Assembly (NCBI GenBank): GCA_029262855.1
Contig: JAJCYP010000138.1
Coordinates: 1 to 64,000, forward strand
Direction of reading: 5' to 3'
From: Bacteroidota bacterium
GTDB lineage: Bacteria > Bacteroidota > Rhodothermia > Rhodothermales > UBA10348
DNA length: 64,000 nt
The translations under genes and the position numbers were made by a program. Within the stretch, counting starts at the first letter, position 1; each line of letters begins with the position of its first letter. The notes under the pieces were generated by a model that was not told where the DNA came from, made no database searches, and saw only the letters and a list, made by a program, of their open reading frames with translations. Positions 12,001 through 18,204 of the stretch are shown in pieces.

Positions 12001-12774
12001 GACTTCTTCGGCGACGGTACGCTCTACGCTACCGCCGGTGAGGGCGACGAGGCCATCGTGATCATTGACAAGGCAACGCTGACCACGCAGATCGTGACAT
12101 CCATCGGAACCGGTGGCAATCGCGACTACGAGGCCATCGCCTGCCTGACCTCGCCGACCAACCGCCTCCAGGTGACGGTCTTCGAGGATGTCAATGACAA
12201 CGGTCAGCAGGACGGTGTCGAAGTACCGCTGGTCGGCGTGGACATCGAGCTCTTCCGTGATGTGGACGGAGACGGTCTCATCAGCGTTGACGATCCGCAG
12301 GTCCAGACCGGGCTTTCGGACAGCAACGGTGACGTCACCTTCTCGACCGCTGCACGTGGCAAGTTCGTCTACCGGATGGCGGGCGGCTTTGTCCGCGGCG
12401 TCGGTATCCAGACCGGAGCGAATCTGGAAGGCTTCGGCCTCCTGTCCCGCTCCTACATGGCCATCGGTGCCTCGACGGCGACCGCGGCGGACGAAGAGCC
12501 TGAACTCCCAGCCGAGTACCAGCTCTACCGCAACTATCCGAACCCGTTCAACCCGGCAACCACGATCAGCTTCGATCTGCCGCAGACGGAGCGTGTGACG
12601 CTCGCCGTGTTCGACGTTCTCGGTCGCCGTGTGGCAGTCCTGATGGACGGCATCACGCAGGCCGGAAACCATGAGGTGCGCTTCGACGGACGCCAGTTCG
12701 CTTCAGGAACGTACATCTACCGGATGACGACGCCGACTCGGACCATGTCCCAGACGATGATCCTCATCAAGTAA
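1..12774 (+). CDS. Giant secreted SdrD-B-repeat surface protein with type IX sorting domain (5' end outside window)
   Basis: The reading frame is open from base 1, so the true start and signal peptide lie upstream; 4,257 codons are visible before the TAA stop. Residues 1 to about 3,500 are some 32 SdrD-B/Cna-B-like modules of about 110 residues, each opening with a calcium-loop-like D-x-N-G-D/N-G-x-x-D-x-G-E-P-G motif and closing with a G-x-Y-x-V-D-V strand. Two DUF11 domains follow (about 3,509-3,790), then a propeller-like domain (about 3,797-4,055), one more SdrD-like module and a C-terminal sorting domain containing YPNPFNP, VFDVLGR and SGTYIYR. SdrD-B modules in characterised proteins form calcium-stiffened stalks; the sorting domain marks export by the type IX system. 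The protein is probably a very long cell-surface adhesin or stalk. The ligand cannot be inferred. The repeats make this locus prone to assembly error. Confidence 0.9.
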   Translation, partial: GKVREDTAGDVNLDGNEPGIDGVTVVLYNDENNDGVVDGSDTIAGSTVTASGGMYLFEDLPAGDYLVDVDNSDPELGANFPVDEIDFPEPRDVALGVDEDKTGVDFLFGSVKMASLGDRVWLDLDGDGVQDNNEPGVAGAKVFLQDGTGTSIMDGNGVSMIETMADGFYDFVGLMPGTYQVAITPPSGLELTTPPNPMTGIVLTSGDDENDVDFGLIPATGKIKVTVFDDQNGNGIQDGAEPGYAGVDVDIASFGPNGVNEGGGGDDYAMTLTTDGSGMAMTTENLMPGNYDVEVNASTLPTTADNPTTPTSVTLNISGDETEMAAFGYETAESMISGVVFDDANDSGTNDSEPGINGVTVTLYADTDAVPDGVGDVVFDLTTTAQVSGVDGFYKFNDLPAGNYVVDVDNNDVDLGGRIPTTMEPRSEMVNGMNSVANVDFGFVAPANKNRGSIGDFVWRDDNNDQIQDPGEIGVAGVVITLYNADSGGTKGTAVGTKTTDALGFYQFDGLLPGFYVAEATGIPFGYSASTGTMTGAIELDPGENFNGADFGLLTSGMVEGRVFMDVNGNGTYESTPDMLITQTVDVRLVDDQGAVFASLSVSDGTYKFDNVPPGDYEVLVDTAIPNKTASTGNPVDVTVPLNGGAWADVGFEDNTGMISGVVFDDINGDGDQDPFEPGINGVKITLYEDVDNDGAGDVIIGMQDTATISSVDGSYKFNNLVQGYYIVDVLDSDVAPLLATSAEPKGVQLVGPNDSEEADFGFSSVANKMASIGDRVYRDDDGNGLQGPGEPGLSDVTVTITGPNGFSDEAVTDGTGFYEFTGLMPGDYVVMITDGDGGYDATQGAGGYNQTLAAGEDENDADFGLRPTGSIEGSAFMDNNGNGVKDGGDTPIKFATIELLHEDGTPVIHEGSPVTTDTDANGGYWFFNVAPGDVLVNLETTDEPADKVTSTGDPITVTVPENGNTANNNIGYEPATAEISGIVFMDSNGDGVLDGGEPGLPGVKVTLYNDDDNDGVADGQVGMATTGPNGEYLFGDLPLGTYIVDVRDSDVDPLLATSAEPKSVTIDNAMDAETANFGFSELANKMASIGDRVYRDDNNNGTQDTGEPGLGGVTVNMTGPNGPFSVDTDASGFYEFNGLMPGEYIVTVDGADVAGFTANQGAGGHTEDLAAGDDFNDADFGYVPTGSIAGNIFNDNDGDGSYEPGDSETGLPDGTTVELLDDNGDVVATTATTGGDGSFIFTDLPPGDYQVNVPTEPAGTEASTGNPIDVTVDLNTPTTGADVGFEPATSSIAGTVFGDEDANQIFDVTESDLGDLIPVTLYEDVDGSGTVNAGDTLVDDTVTDSNGDYLFEDLPQGDYLVDVGAVTGLLPTTDDPLAVTTDGINPVTDQDFGFVNPNADVASIGDTIFQDTNGTGGQETGEPGIAGVEVSLFAADGISSVLDADGAPVTPQTTDVSGSYLFSNLVPSDYVVRVTMMPALHVLTFDPDTTQDAETEVTVAAGDVYVDADFGYQPKAGMISGTAFLDLDGDGVQDNGEPGLNDAAVHLIGAGPDGLFGTTDDLEVTIWTETNGDYKFFDLPPGMYVVDVEDPANTVPTTPDPQDVNVGPNGNVTGIDFGYEPSDNAIAGTVFEDKNGDGDQDVGDDPGTPAVNEDEPGIAGLTVTLVDAGPDGVFDTPDDVVVDTDETDANGDYSFDNIPSGTYRIESDAPGGLLATTPNPVTETVDSGDTRDIDFGFNDNKMASIGDLVFEDLNGNGIQDPGDIGIAGLTVKLFNDTNGNGVLDGADATTPVATTTTNAAGFYSFQLLPPGTYFVDVVPPAGGGFVPTGSQNRGIERAPIVVVSGTTVQDADYGYQPVDGSILVTLFQDSNGNGTQEPGESGLLGLNVTLTGPAGPQSGTQTGTTDSNGEFWFTDLIPGVYTVTAAGPAGTTQTASDPEVTLGSNEDLTAELGFRSVNSAISGTTYGDVDGDGVFDGTESSVGGIPVKLIGPGPDGVFGGGDDVVLATTTSDTGNGTYTFPGLAPGEYRVEVTAPGTMVVTTSNPLAITLMANETETANFGFNSNKMASIGDTIFEDLNGNGVQDSGDTGLAGVDVKLYLDDGNGIFEAGSDTPIATQTTNSAGIYDFTGLNPGTYFVDVLSSPAYAETGDFEGSPNDPDNITGSELTAITVTDGQDINGADYGLMPKRGEIHGIVFDDTNGNGVRDPGEAPIPWITIRLRSWGPDGNQATTADNVNLTVESNSVGKYWFTNLAPGNYWVRPVAADIPAGSAVTTPVPIPVTIGSNTVVNGVDHGLQTRNSSIAGAAFEDSNGNGVDDGASEPPIEGAIVTLINVGPDGLLGGGDDTVAGNSQTDTGGNYAFAGLPPGNYQVTVTPPAGQVATTANPKPVVLGANDSATANFGFNNNKMASIGDLIFRDDNGDGVQDPGEPGLAGIQVKLYRDAPGGTVGAYDVGDALVGTKTTDNAGFYDFTALSPDIYFVDVVTPSGFMATGAGPFGEEKDPIQVISGDDENRADYGFLPMNGTVTGTVFNDLNGNGVQDSNEPGLADVPVVITGPGGFEVETTTNAQGEYTVTGLIPGAYTVTVDEASPKVPDGAVPTTGNPVNVDVDAGQASEANVGFQTRNSTIEGVTYADVNGNGVYDTGDTLLAGVPIKLINLGADNTPGGGDDYIHDSANSDTNGEYSFTGVPPGTYQVEATAPNGVVSTSSNPLTVGVQPDETETADFGFNTNKMASIGDTVFEDLNANGVQDSGEVGIEGIELTLYLDDGDGVFEPSNDTVIGTATTNSAGIYDFTGLLPGTYFVDITVPSGLNNTGSAAHGLPGQPITVTDNTDINNADYGLLPSTGEIHGVVFDDINKNGVQDTGESGHEGYQVAIYGPGPDGDYDTVADNVAVTTVTNADGEYWQTDLPPGDYVVNVDETAAPFGSVSTTPDPAFIWIGGGSIVTTNFGIMLPGGVIQGIIFSHDDQNGVQNGSEAGLANVTITLFDLGADGTAGTSDDGPSRIVMTAANGAYIIEGLPDSKYLLSVDDPVGTVATSTEPRPVTISGGTTENENIGYATAKMAQIGDTVFQDLNGDGDQDTGEPGINGVTVTLYMDDDEDGFLDASEVGSGVTTTTNSAGIYNFVGLMPGFYLVQATEPSQHEATGNTDPLAFEVISGQIVETADFGFLPTGGSISGIVFDDADGDGVQGSGEFGLGGVTVTITSDGPDGLPATGDEIEEILITNPDGTYSATSLPPGDYTVAFETPEGTEATTPNPETLELGANEAESLQTGFAPVTGTIDGIVFNDVNGDGIKNNGEGGIGGVTLNLFGPGPDLIFGTPDDEPIATTTSVSTGGYWFTDVPVGPYRLDLVDSTAPAGTTVSTGNDPSDLVVQADEATTVLFGLNKATKPKATIAGKVFDDKNKNGQYDSGDVGFPSVTVKLFAIGPDYKCGTPDDQFIATKTTDGNGNFSFTGLHPGTYCVLVDETTLPGDLSPTTGGNPATVYVGEGETKEANFGYAGSGKIDLEIDKTANKTSVAVGDEVTFTITVRNTAEAHVSATNVFVKDYLPTGLLYIWDSATTGQGLTFNPTQLTWEIDWIGVDKEVQLSLRALVTKPGEFKNCAEVWDADQKDKDSKTGDERGTPFNSSASREDDEDCHRIWTGTSAKIDLELEKSVDNAYPTVGSKVTFTLTLSNNGTTDATGVMVTDYLPQGLSYVWGTATTGQGLTFNPSQLKWTLTSLAVGETRLLQLQATVNQAGEWTNYAEVWDADQEDVDSETGEDRGTTFNPNAPREDDEAEVSVWVGTPPATDAICYIIADNENTQWGSRDVLAKLTSQGQVETIIGRTGTLMIESMAFNPWTGVLYAADANSLGTINLQTGQYTDIGEFGFGEGWMANGEYRTRGLLDADGLAFDALNGDLWASSRKTGEPDLLFKVNPATGAHIENAFGPGKDFISILTNDGLNDIDDIAIDPTNGKLYAINNEGGTQSRLVTIDKQTGWITEIKDLPIGNIEGLDFFGDGTLYATAGEGDEAIVIIDKATLTTQIVTSIGTGGNRDYEAIACLTSPTNRLQVTVFEDVNDNGQQDGVEVPLVGVDIELFRDVDGDGLISVDDPQVQTGLSDSNGDVTFSTAARGKFVYRMAGGFVRGVGIQTGANLEGFGLLSRSYMAIGASTATAADEEPELPAEYQLYRNYPNPFNPATTISFDLPQTERVTLAVFDVLGRRVAVLMDGITQAGNHEVRFDGRQFASGTYIYRMTTPTRTMSQTMILIK
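340..10180 (+). repeat. Nested tandem array of SdrD-B-like modules
   Basis: Thirty-one complete modules precede the DUF11 domains. Modules beginning with an (S/Q)-I/L-G-D signature recur at every third position. The codon before I/L-G-D falls at 343, 1357, 2314, 3265, 4210, 5233, 6208, 7234, 8209 and 9202, giving spacings of 945-1026 bases (mean about 984). The other two modules of each triad start with x-I-x-G-x-V-F instead. All spacings are multiples of three, so the reading frame is preserved throughout. Confidence 0.85.
5230..9200 (+). repeat. Two tandem copies of a six-module (about 2 kb) unit
   Basis: Modules 16-21 (about 5230-7230) and 22-27 (about 7231-9200) pair in order. SIGDLVF matches SIGDLIF, AISGTTY matches TIEGVTY, SIGDTIFEDLNGNG matches SIGDTVFEDLNANG, and EIHGIVFDD matches EIHGVVFDD. 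The triad spacings also alternate in step (975, 1026, 975, 993 bases). This suggests duplication of a six-module block on top of the older three-module period. Confidence 0.65.
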
Positions 12775-12796
12775 ACCTGGCTCCTTCGGGAGTCTG

Positions 12797-12832
12797 AAAG
12801 GCCGGTCGGGGTTCGCCTCGACCGGCCTTTTC
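12797..12832 (+). terminator. Rho-independent terminator of the giant surface-protein gene
   Basis: A 15-pair stem (12797-12811 with 12816-12830, one G-U pair) is closed by a TTCG tetraloop and followed by a short T run. It begins 22 bases after the stop codon. Confidence 0.85.
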
Positions 12833-13303
12833 TGTTTTCGCGTTCTCCTGTACGCAGAAAAAAACCGCTTTTTCGCGCCTGTGTTGCGATTTGTCTGAAA
12901 GGCCTGATCCGGACGCCAAATCAGCCCAAAAACGGCTATCGCGTCTGAACTGTGTGATTCCTGCGTCGCGGCCGGAGCGTCGCTGACCGGACGTTTGCAG
13001 TGGCCCTGTCCGATTCGTTGCAGGCCCGGTTGGTGCAACATTCCGGCCCCTCATAGGAGCGCAAATCCCCATCTCAACCCCGTTATAACCTCTGGTCGCA
13101 GTCAGGAACCCCTGGCCAAGACCCGAGCCGGATCAACGGAGGTTGCGCTCTACCGACTCGACCGCAGACTTCGGTCTGCAAACCACATATCCCCCGGCGT
13201 CCGCTGAACCATACACCTGATGACCTTCTGCCACCCGGCAGAGATCGAGTTCGCTCGATGGTCGTCGAGATCGCATCCAACCATGTTGGAAGACAGCTAC
13301 GCC
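12833..13303. other. Intergenic leader region, no gene recognised
   Basis: About 470 bases between the terminator of the first surface-protein gene and the chosen start of the second. Short open frames here lack coding character. The region presumably carries the promoter and 5' leader of the next gene, but I could not pick a convincing promoter. No tRNA, riboswitch or repeat was recognised. Confidence 0.5.
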
Positions 13304-16300
13304 ATGACCAGTCAAAATCGCATCCGTTCGCGCTCCCGCGCTTCGATCGCAGACTTCACTGCCTGGGCGCTCTTCGCGCTCCTGCTTCTCGCCGTGGCCT
13401 TGCCGGCCGCCGCTCAATCCTATACGCCCAAGGTTGACCTTGAGCTCACCAAAGCCGTCGACAAGCAGTATGCTGCCAAGGGTGAGGATGTCATTTACAC
13501 GATTACGGTTTCCAACAAGCCGTTCTACGGTTCGGCCGCGAAGGCAACGAACATCTATGTAAAGGACTACCTGCCCAACGGACTCACCGCGCTGGCCTAT
13601 TCGGCCACCACCGGCGGCGAGAACGGCATCACCTTTGATTTCAGCACGCTGACGTGGAAAATCGAGTGGTTGAACGCCGGGCAGTCGGTTGATCTCCAGT
13701 TCAAAGCACGCGTCAACGAGGTTGGCGAGTTCAAGAACTGCGCAGAGATCTGGGACGCCGATCAGCAGGACATCGATTCGAAGACCGGGGCCGAGGCCTA
13801 CGGTCCTCTTGCCGGTCTATACAACGGTGAGGACGACGAGGACTGCGCGGAATTCTGGGGCGTGGCCTCCGGCTCCATTTCCGGAATGGTCTTCGATGAC
13901 CTGGACGGCAATGGCCTCTTTGACAGCTACGAGGGCGGTCTGGGGGGGTTCGAAATTGACCTCAACACCATCGGCGATGATCATACGTGCGGTACGTACG
14001 ATGACACCGAGGTCGCCTCCACCGATTCCGATAGCAACGGCAACTACACCTTCTGGGATGTAGTACCCGGCACCTACTGCGTTGAGATTGACGACATCAC
14101 GATTCCCCAAGGCTTTCAGCGGACGACGGCGAATCCAGTCAAGGTCAAACTCGAGGCAGGTCAGGATGTGACGGGCATCAAATTCGGATTCCTGAAGCCA
14201 CGTATCGATCTCGAGCTCACCAAGGTGGTGGACAACGAGAATCCTACGGTCGGCGACAAGGTGACGTTCACGCTGACACTCACCAACAACAACATTGATC
14301 AGTACGGACAGACGGTCCCGACGGCCACGGCCACCGGAATCCAGATAGCCGACTACCTGCCGCTCGGTCTGCAGCTCCACGAGGGCTCAAGCGGCTATGG
14401 CAGCTCCTTCGATGCGGCTGGCACCACGTGGACGATTGATCGTCTGGAAGCTGGCAAGAGCATCTCGCTGGTTCTGACGGCGCTCGTCGTAACGGATGGC
14501 GAGTTGACTAACTGCGCGGAAGTCTGGGACGCCCATCAGAGGGACCGCGACAGCAAGACGGGCGCTGAAGCGTACGGACAGCTTGTCGGCGGCGCGGACG
14601 CCGAAGACGACCAGGACTGCGCCAGCCTTTGGGCACAGCCGCGGACCATCGACCTCGAACTGACCAAGGTGGTCGACAACGCCTACCCGACCGTCGGTGA
14701 CAAGATCAACTTCACCCTGACCCTGACCAACAACGATGAGTACGGTACGGTCAAGACGGCCACGGCAACGGGCATTCAGGTCAAGGACTACCTCCCGCAC
14801 GGACTGACCTTTCATGAGGCATCTCCCCTCGGGTACGGCGTCTCGTTTGACGAGGGAAGCCTCACCTGGCACGTAGATCAGCTCGACGCCGGCAAGAGCA
14901 TCTCGCTGGTTATCAGTGCGCTCGTCTCCAAGGACGGTGAGTTCACCAACTGCGCCGAGGTTTGGGATGACAACGAATTCGATCGTGACTCCAAGACTGG
15001 AGCCGAAGCGTATGGCGAGCTGGTCGGCGGCCCGGATGCCGAAGACGATCAGGACTGCGCCAGCCTCTGGGCCAGCCCCCGGACGATTGACCTGGAGCTG
15101 ACCAAGGTGGTGGACAACGCCTACCCAACCGTCGGCGACAAGGTGAGCTTCACGATCACCGTGAAGAACAACGACGAGTTTGGAACGGCCGAGACGGCCA
15201 CCGCTACCGGCATTCAGGTCAAGGACTATCTCCCGCAGGGTCTGGGTCTGCACCAGGCGCTTGCACCGGCTGGGACGTACTTCGACCAAGGCAGCACCAC
15301 CTGGCACATCGACCAGTTGGGAGCCGGCAAGAGCCTCTCGCTGGTTCTTGAGGCGGTTGTCAACACGGACGGTGAGTTCACGAACTGCTCCGAGGTCTGG
15401 GACGATAACGAATTGGACCGCGACTCCAAGACGGGTGCCGAAGCAGGCGGAGAGCTTGTCGGTGGCGCGAATGCCGAGGACGACCAGGATTGCGCCTCCC
15501 TCTGGGCGACGCCGGCCTTCATCGACCTCGAGGTCACCAAGACCATGGACAAGACCAACCTCGCGGTCGGCGATGTCGCCGAGTTCACAATCGTTGTCAC
15601 CAACAATGACCAGTACGGTCCGGTTGTGAAGGCCACCAACGTGATGGTGACCGACTACCTGCCCCAGGGCTTCTGGTTGATTGAGGGTTCAAGCGACTAC
15701 GCGTCCTCACACGGCGTGACGTTCGATGACACCAACATCAAGTGGTCGATCGAATGGATCGGTCCTGGCGATTCGGTGGTCCTCACGTTGAAGGCACGTG
15801 CCGAGAAGGCCGGCGAGTTCAAGAACTGCGCTGAGGTTTGGGATGCGGACCAGAAAGACAAGGACTCCAAGACCGGTGCCGAAGCCGGTGGCGCTCTGGT
15901 CGGTGACGAGGACGACGACGACTGCGTCGACTTCTGGGTGGCCGAGGCCGAAAAGCCGCTGATCGACCTGGAACTGGACAAGGCCATTGACAACACCAAC
16001 CCGGAGGTTGGAGACCACGTGACCTTTACCATCACGGTCACAAACAACGACGTCGAGAACTACCAGCAGGTACCGACCGCGAAGGCCACCAACGTCTTCG
16101 TCAAGGACTACCTCCCCGCCGGCCTGTGGGTGATTGGAGGAACCAGCGATTACGCCGGATCCAACGGCATCACCTTCGACACGGTCAACAACACCTGGAA
16201 GATCGAGTGGATCGCCGCCGGACAGTCGGTGACGCTGAAACTCAAGGCACGGGTCGATCAGAAGGGCGAGTTCGAGAACTGCGCCGAGGTATGGGACGCG

Positions 16301-18103
16301 GACCAGTTGGACCGTGACTCGAAGTCGGGTGAGGTGGCCGGTGGCAAACTCATCGGCGACGAAGACGATGACGACTGCGTGGCCTACTGGGTCGGCGGCG
16401 GCATCGTGCCTCCTCCCGCAGGAAAGGGCTCCGTGACCGGTGTGGTCTTCCACGACCTCAACTACAACGGTATCCTGGACTACGGCGAGCAAGGCCTCCC
16501 CGGATTCGAGGTAGACCTCACGGACCTCGGTTCTGACTACGTCTGCGGTGGCTACGATGACACCGAGCTGGCGACGGATGACACGGACGCCTACGGCGCC
16601 TACAGCTTCTGGGACGTGGATGCCGGTACCTACTGCGTCCGCATCCTGGATGCGGCCATCCCTTACGGTTACACCCGCACATCACCGGATCCAGTGAAGG
16701 TGGTGGTCACCGCGGGCGGCAACGTTGTGGTCAACTTCGGCTTCAAGTCCGGCTACACGCCTCCGCCGCCGCCGCCCTCTGGCGACGCGCTCTGCTACCT
16801 GGTGGCGGACAACGACGGCACCGGATACGGAAGCGCTGATGTGCTGACTCGCCTCAACGAAGGCGCCTATCAGGACGTCGTGATTGGTGGCACACAGACC
16901 GAGTTGATTGAGGCGATTGCCTTCAATCCCTGGAACAAGCGACTCTACGCTTCGGACGCTCGCTCCCTGGGTACGCTGGACCTCTACTCCGGCACGTACA
17001 CCAAGATTGGCGAGTACGGTGGCGGCGAGGGTGCGGACGGGTGGCTCGCGTTCCTGGACGTCGACGGCCTGACCTTCGACCCCTACTCCGAGACGCTGTT
17101 TGGCTCGGTTCGCCGGACCGGCGAGCGCGATCTGCTCATCCAGATCGATGCCTCCACCGGAAGCGCCGTCAAGAACGCGTTCGGCTACGGCGTGGACTAC
17201 CTGGTCATCCAGCCCGAAACCGGTTCCTACTACGGACCTGAGTTGGACGACATCGATGATCTGGCTATCGATCCGGAGACGAAGAAGCTCTTCGCCATCA
17301 ACAACCACGATGGCATGCACAGCCGCCTGGTGGTCATCGACCCGAACACGGGTTGGATCAACAAGGTGCTTGAGCTGCCCGTTGACAACGTCGAGGGCCT
17401 GGCCTTCTTCAACAACGGCACGCTCTACGGCACCGCCGGCGAAGGCACCGAAGCCATCGTGGAGATTGACAAGTACAGCCTGCAGGTCACGGTTCACGCC
17501 TCCATCGGAGTCGACGGCAACCGTGACTACGAGTCCATCGATTGCCTCACGGCCGCTCCGTCCTACCTCTCGGTGGCCGTTGCCACCGGAACGCAGGTGG
17601 ACCTTTACCGCGACCTGGACGAAGATGGCCTCATCTCCAGCACCGACCTTTTGGTCGCGACGACCACGGCAGAAGATGGCGAAGCCATGTTCGCAGTCGC
17701 TGCGACGGGCGCCTTCCTGATGCAGGCGAATGATGCCGGCACGCCGATGGTAGTCGCTGCTGCGGTCGACGGATACGGGCTCAACGTCGCTGCCGGCGGC
17801 GCTCTGGGAACGGCCAACGAGTCGGATCTCGATCTGCCGAGCGGCTTCGGACTGGCGGGCAACTACCCGAACCCGTTCAATCCGCAGACCACGGTTCGCT
17901 TCGAGATGCCGGAGAGCGGTCAGATCCGCCTCTCGGTCCATGACGTCCTCGGACGTGAAGTGTCCGTCCTCATCGACGGTGTCATCGGAGGCGGCGTGCA
18001 CGATGTGACCTTCGAAGCCGACGACCTCCCGAGCGGCACCTACATGGCCCGCCTGTCTGGCGCCCTTGGCGTCCAGACACGGACCATGGTCCTCCTCAAG
18101 TAA
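13304..18103 (+). CDS. Secreted DUF11-repeat surface protein with propeller-like and type IX sorting domains
   Basis: The product is 1,599 residues. The ATG at 13304 gives a normal signal peptide (basic Arg-rich N-region, hydrophobic LLLLAVALPAAAQS core, cleavage near residue 38); in-frame ATGs at 13283 and 13220 would only add a poor leader. Order: DUF11 repeat, SdrD-like module with paired cysteines, five more DUF11 repeats, second SdrD-like module, a proline linker, the propeller-like domain shared with the flanking paralogues, and a sorting domain (NYPNPFNPQTT, HDVLGREV, SGTYMAR). Each DUF11 repeat opens with a D-L-E-L-T/D-K-x-x-D motif and ends in an acidic NCAEVWDA...DDxDC cassette. Its likely role is a stalk-like surface adhesin or matrix protein on the cell exterior. 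Its own terminator follows. The binding target is unknown. Confidence 0.88.
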   Translation: MTSQNRIRSRSRASIADFTAWALFALLLLAVALPAAAQSYTPKVDLELTKAVDKQYAAKGEDVIYTITVSNKPFYGSAAKATNIYVKDYLPNGLTALAYSATTGGENGITFDFSTLTWKIEWLNAGQSVDLQFKARVNEVGEFKNCAEIWDADQQDIDSKTGAEAYGPLAGLYNGEDDEDCAEFWGVASGSISGMVFDDLDGNGLFDSYEGGLGGFEIDLNTIGDDHTCGTYDDTEVASTDSDSNGNYTFWDVVPGTYCVEIDDITIPQGFQRTTANPVKVKLEAGQDVTGIKFGFLKPRIDLELTKVVDNENPTVGDKVTFTLTLTNNNIDQYGQTVPTATATGIQIADYLPLGLQLHEGSSGYGSSFDAAGTTWTIDRLEAGKSISLVLTALVVTDGELTNCAEVWDAHQRDRDSKTGAEAYGQLVGGADAEDDQDCASLWAQPRTIDLELTKVVDNAYPTVGDKINFTLTLTNNDEYGTVKTATATGIQVKDYLPHGLTFHEASPLGYGVSFDEGSLTWHVDQLDAGKSISLVISALVSKDGEFTNCAEVWDDNEFDRDSKTGAEAYGELVGGPDAEDDQDCASLWASPRTIDLELTKVVDNAYPTVGDKVSFTITVKNNDEFGTAETATATGIQVKDYLPQGLGLHQALAPAGTYFDQGSTTWHIDQLGAGKSLSLVLEAVVNTDGEFTNCSEVWDDNELDRDSKTGAEAGGELVGGANAEDDQDCASLWATPAFIDLEVTKTMDKTNLAVGDVAEFTIVVTNNDQYGPVVKATNVMVTDYLPQGFWLIEGSSDYASSHGVTFDDTNIKWSIEWIGPGDSVVLTLKARAEKAGEFKNCAEVWDADQKDKDSKTGAEAGGALVGDEDDDDCVDFWVAEAEKPLIDLELDKAIDNTNPEVGDHVTFTITVTNNDVENYQQVPTAKATNVFVKDYLPAGLWVIGGTSDYAGSNGITFDTVNNTWKIEWIAAGQSVTLKLKARVDQKGEFENCAEVWDADQLDRDSKSGEVAGGKLIGDEDDDDCVAYWVGGGIVPPPAGKGSVTGVVFHDLNYNGILDYGEQGLPGFEVDLTDLGSDYVCGGYDDTELATDDTDAYGAYSFWDVDAGTYCVRILDAAIPYGYTRTSPDPVKVVVTAGGNVVVNFGFKSGYTPPPPPPSGDALCYLVADNDGTGYGSADVLTRLNEGAYQDVVIGGTQTELIEAIAFNPWNKRLYASDARSLGTLDLYSGTYTKIGEYGGGEGADGWLAFLDVDGLTFDPYSETLFGSVRRTGERDLLIQIDASTGSAVKNAFGYGVDYLVIQPETGSYYGPELDDIDDLAIDPETKKLFAINNHDGMHSRLVVIDPNTGWINKVLELPVDNVEGLAFFNNGTLYGTAGEGTEAIVEIDKYSLQVTVHASIGVDGNRDYESIDCLTAAPSYLSVAVATGTQVDLYRDLDEDGLISSTDLLVATTTAEDGEAMFAVAATGAFLMQANDAGTPMVVAAAVDGYGLNVAAGGALGTANESDLDLPSGFGLAGNYPNPFNPQTTVRFEMPESGQIRLSVHDVLGREVSVLIDGVIGGGVHDVTFEADDLPSGTYMARLSGALGVQTRTMVLLK

Positions 18104-18110
18104 GCGGGAT

Positions 18111-18149
18111 GCAGGACCGCAGGGCGCCCGCCCTGCGGTCCTGCTTTTT
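18111..18149 (+). terminator. Rho-independent terminator after the second surface-protein gene
   Basis: A perfect 16-pair GC-rich stem (18111-18126 with 18129-18144) is followed by five T. It starts 7 bases after the stop and rules out the far-upstream ATG at 18109 as the real start of the next gene. Confidence 0.9.
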
Positions 18150-18204
18150 CCCTGGCGGGACTCTCTCGCCCAAGCCCAAGCACCCGCTCACACACCGGAC
18201 AATT

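Noticed and set aside
12833-13303. Small genes in the first long intergenic interval
   Set aside because: The short frames overlap each other on both strands, have no recognisable domain or start context, and are not conserved with anything I know.
18109-18204. Extended N-terminus of the third surface protein from the ATG at 18109
   Set aside because: The segment is the terminator hairpin of the preceding gene; the signal peptide begins at 18205.
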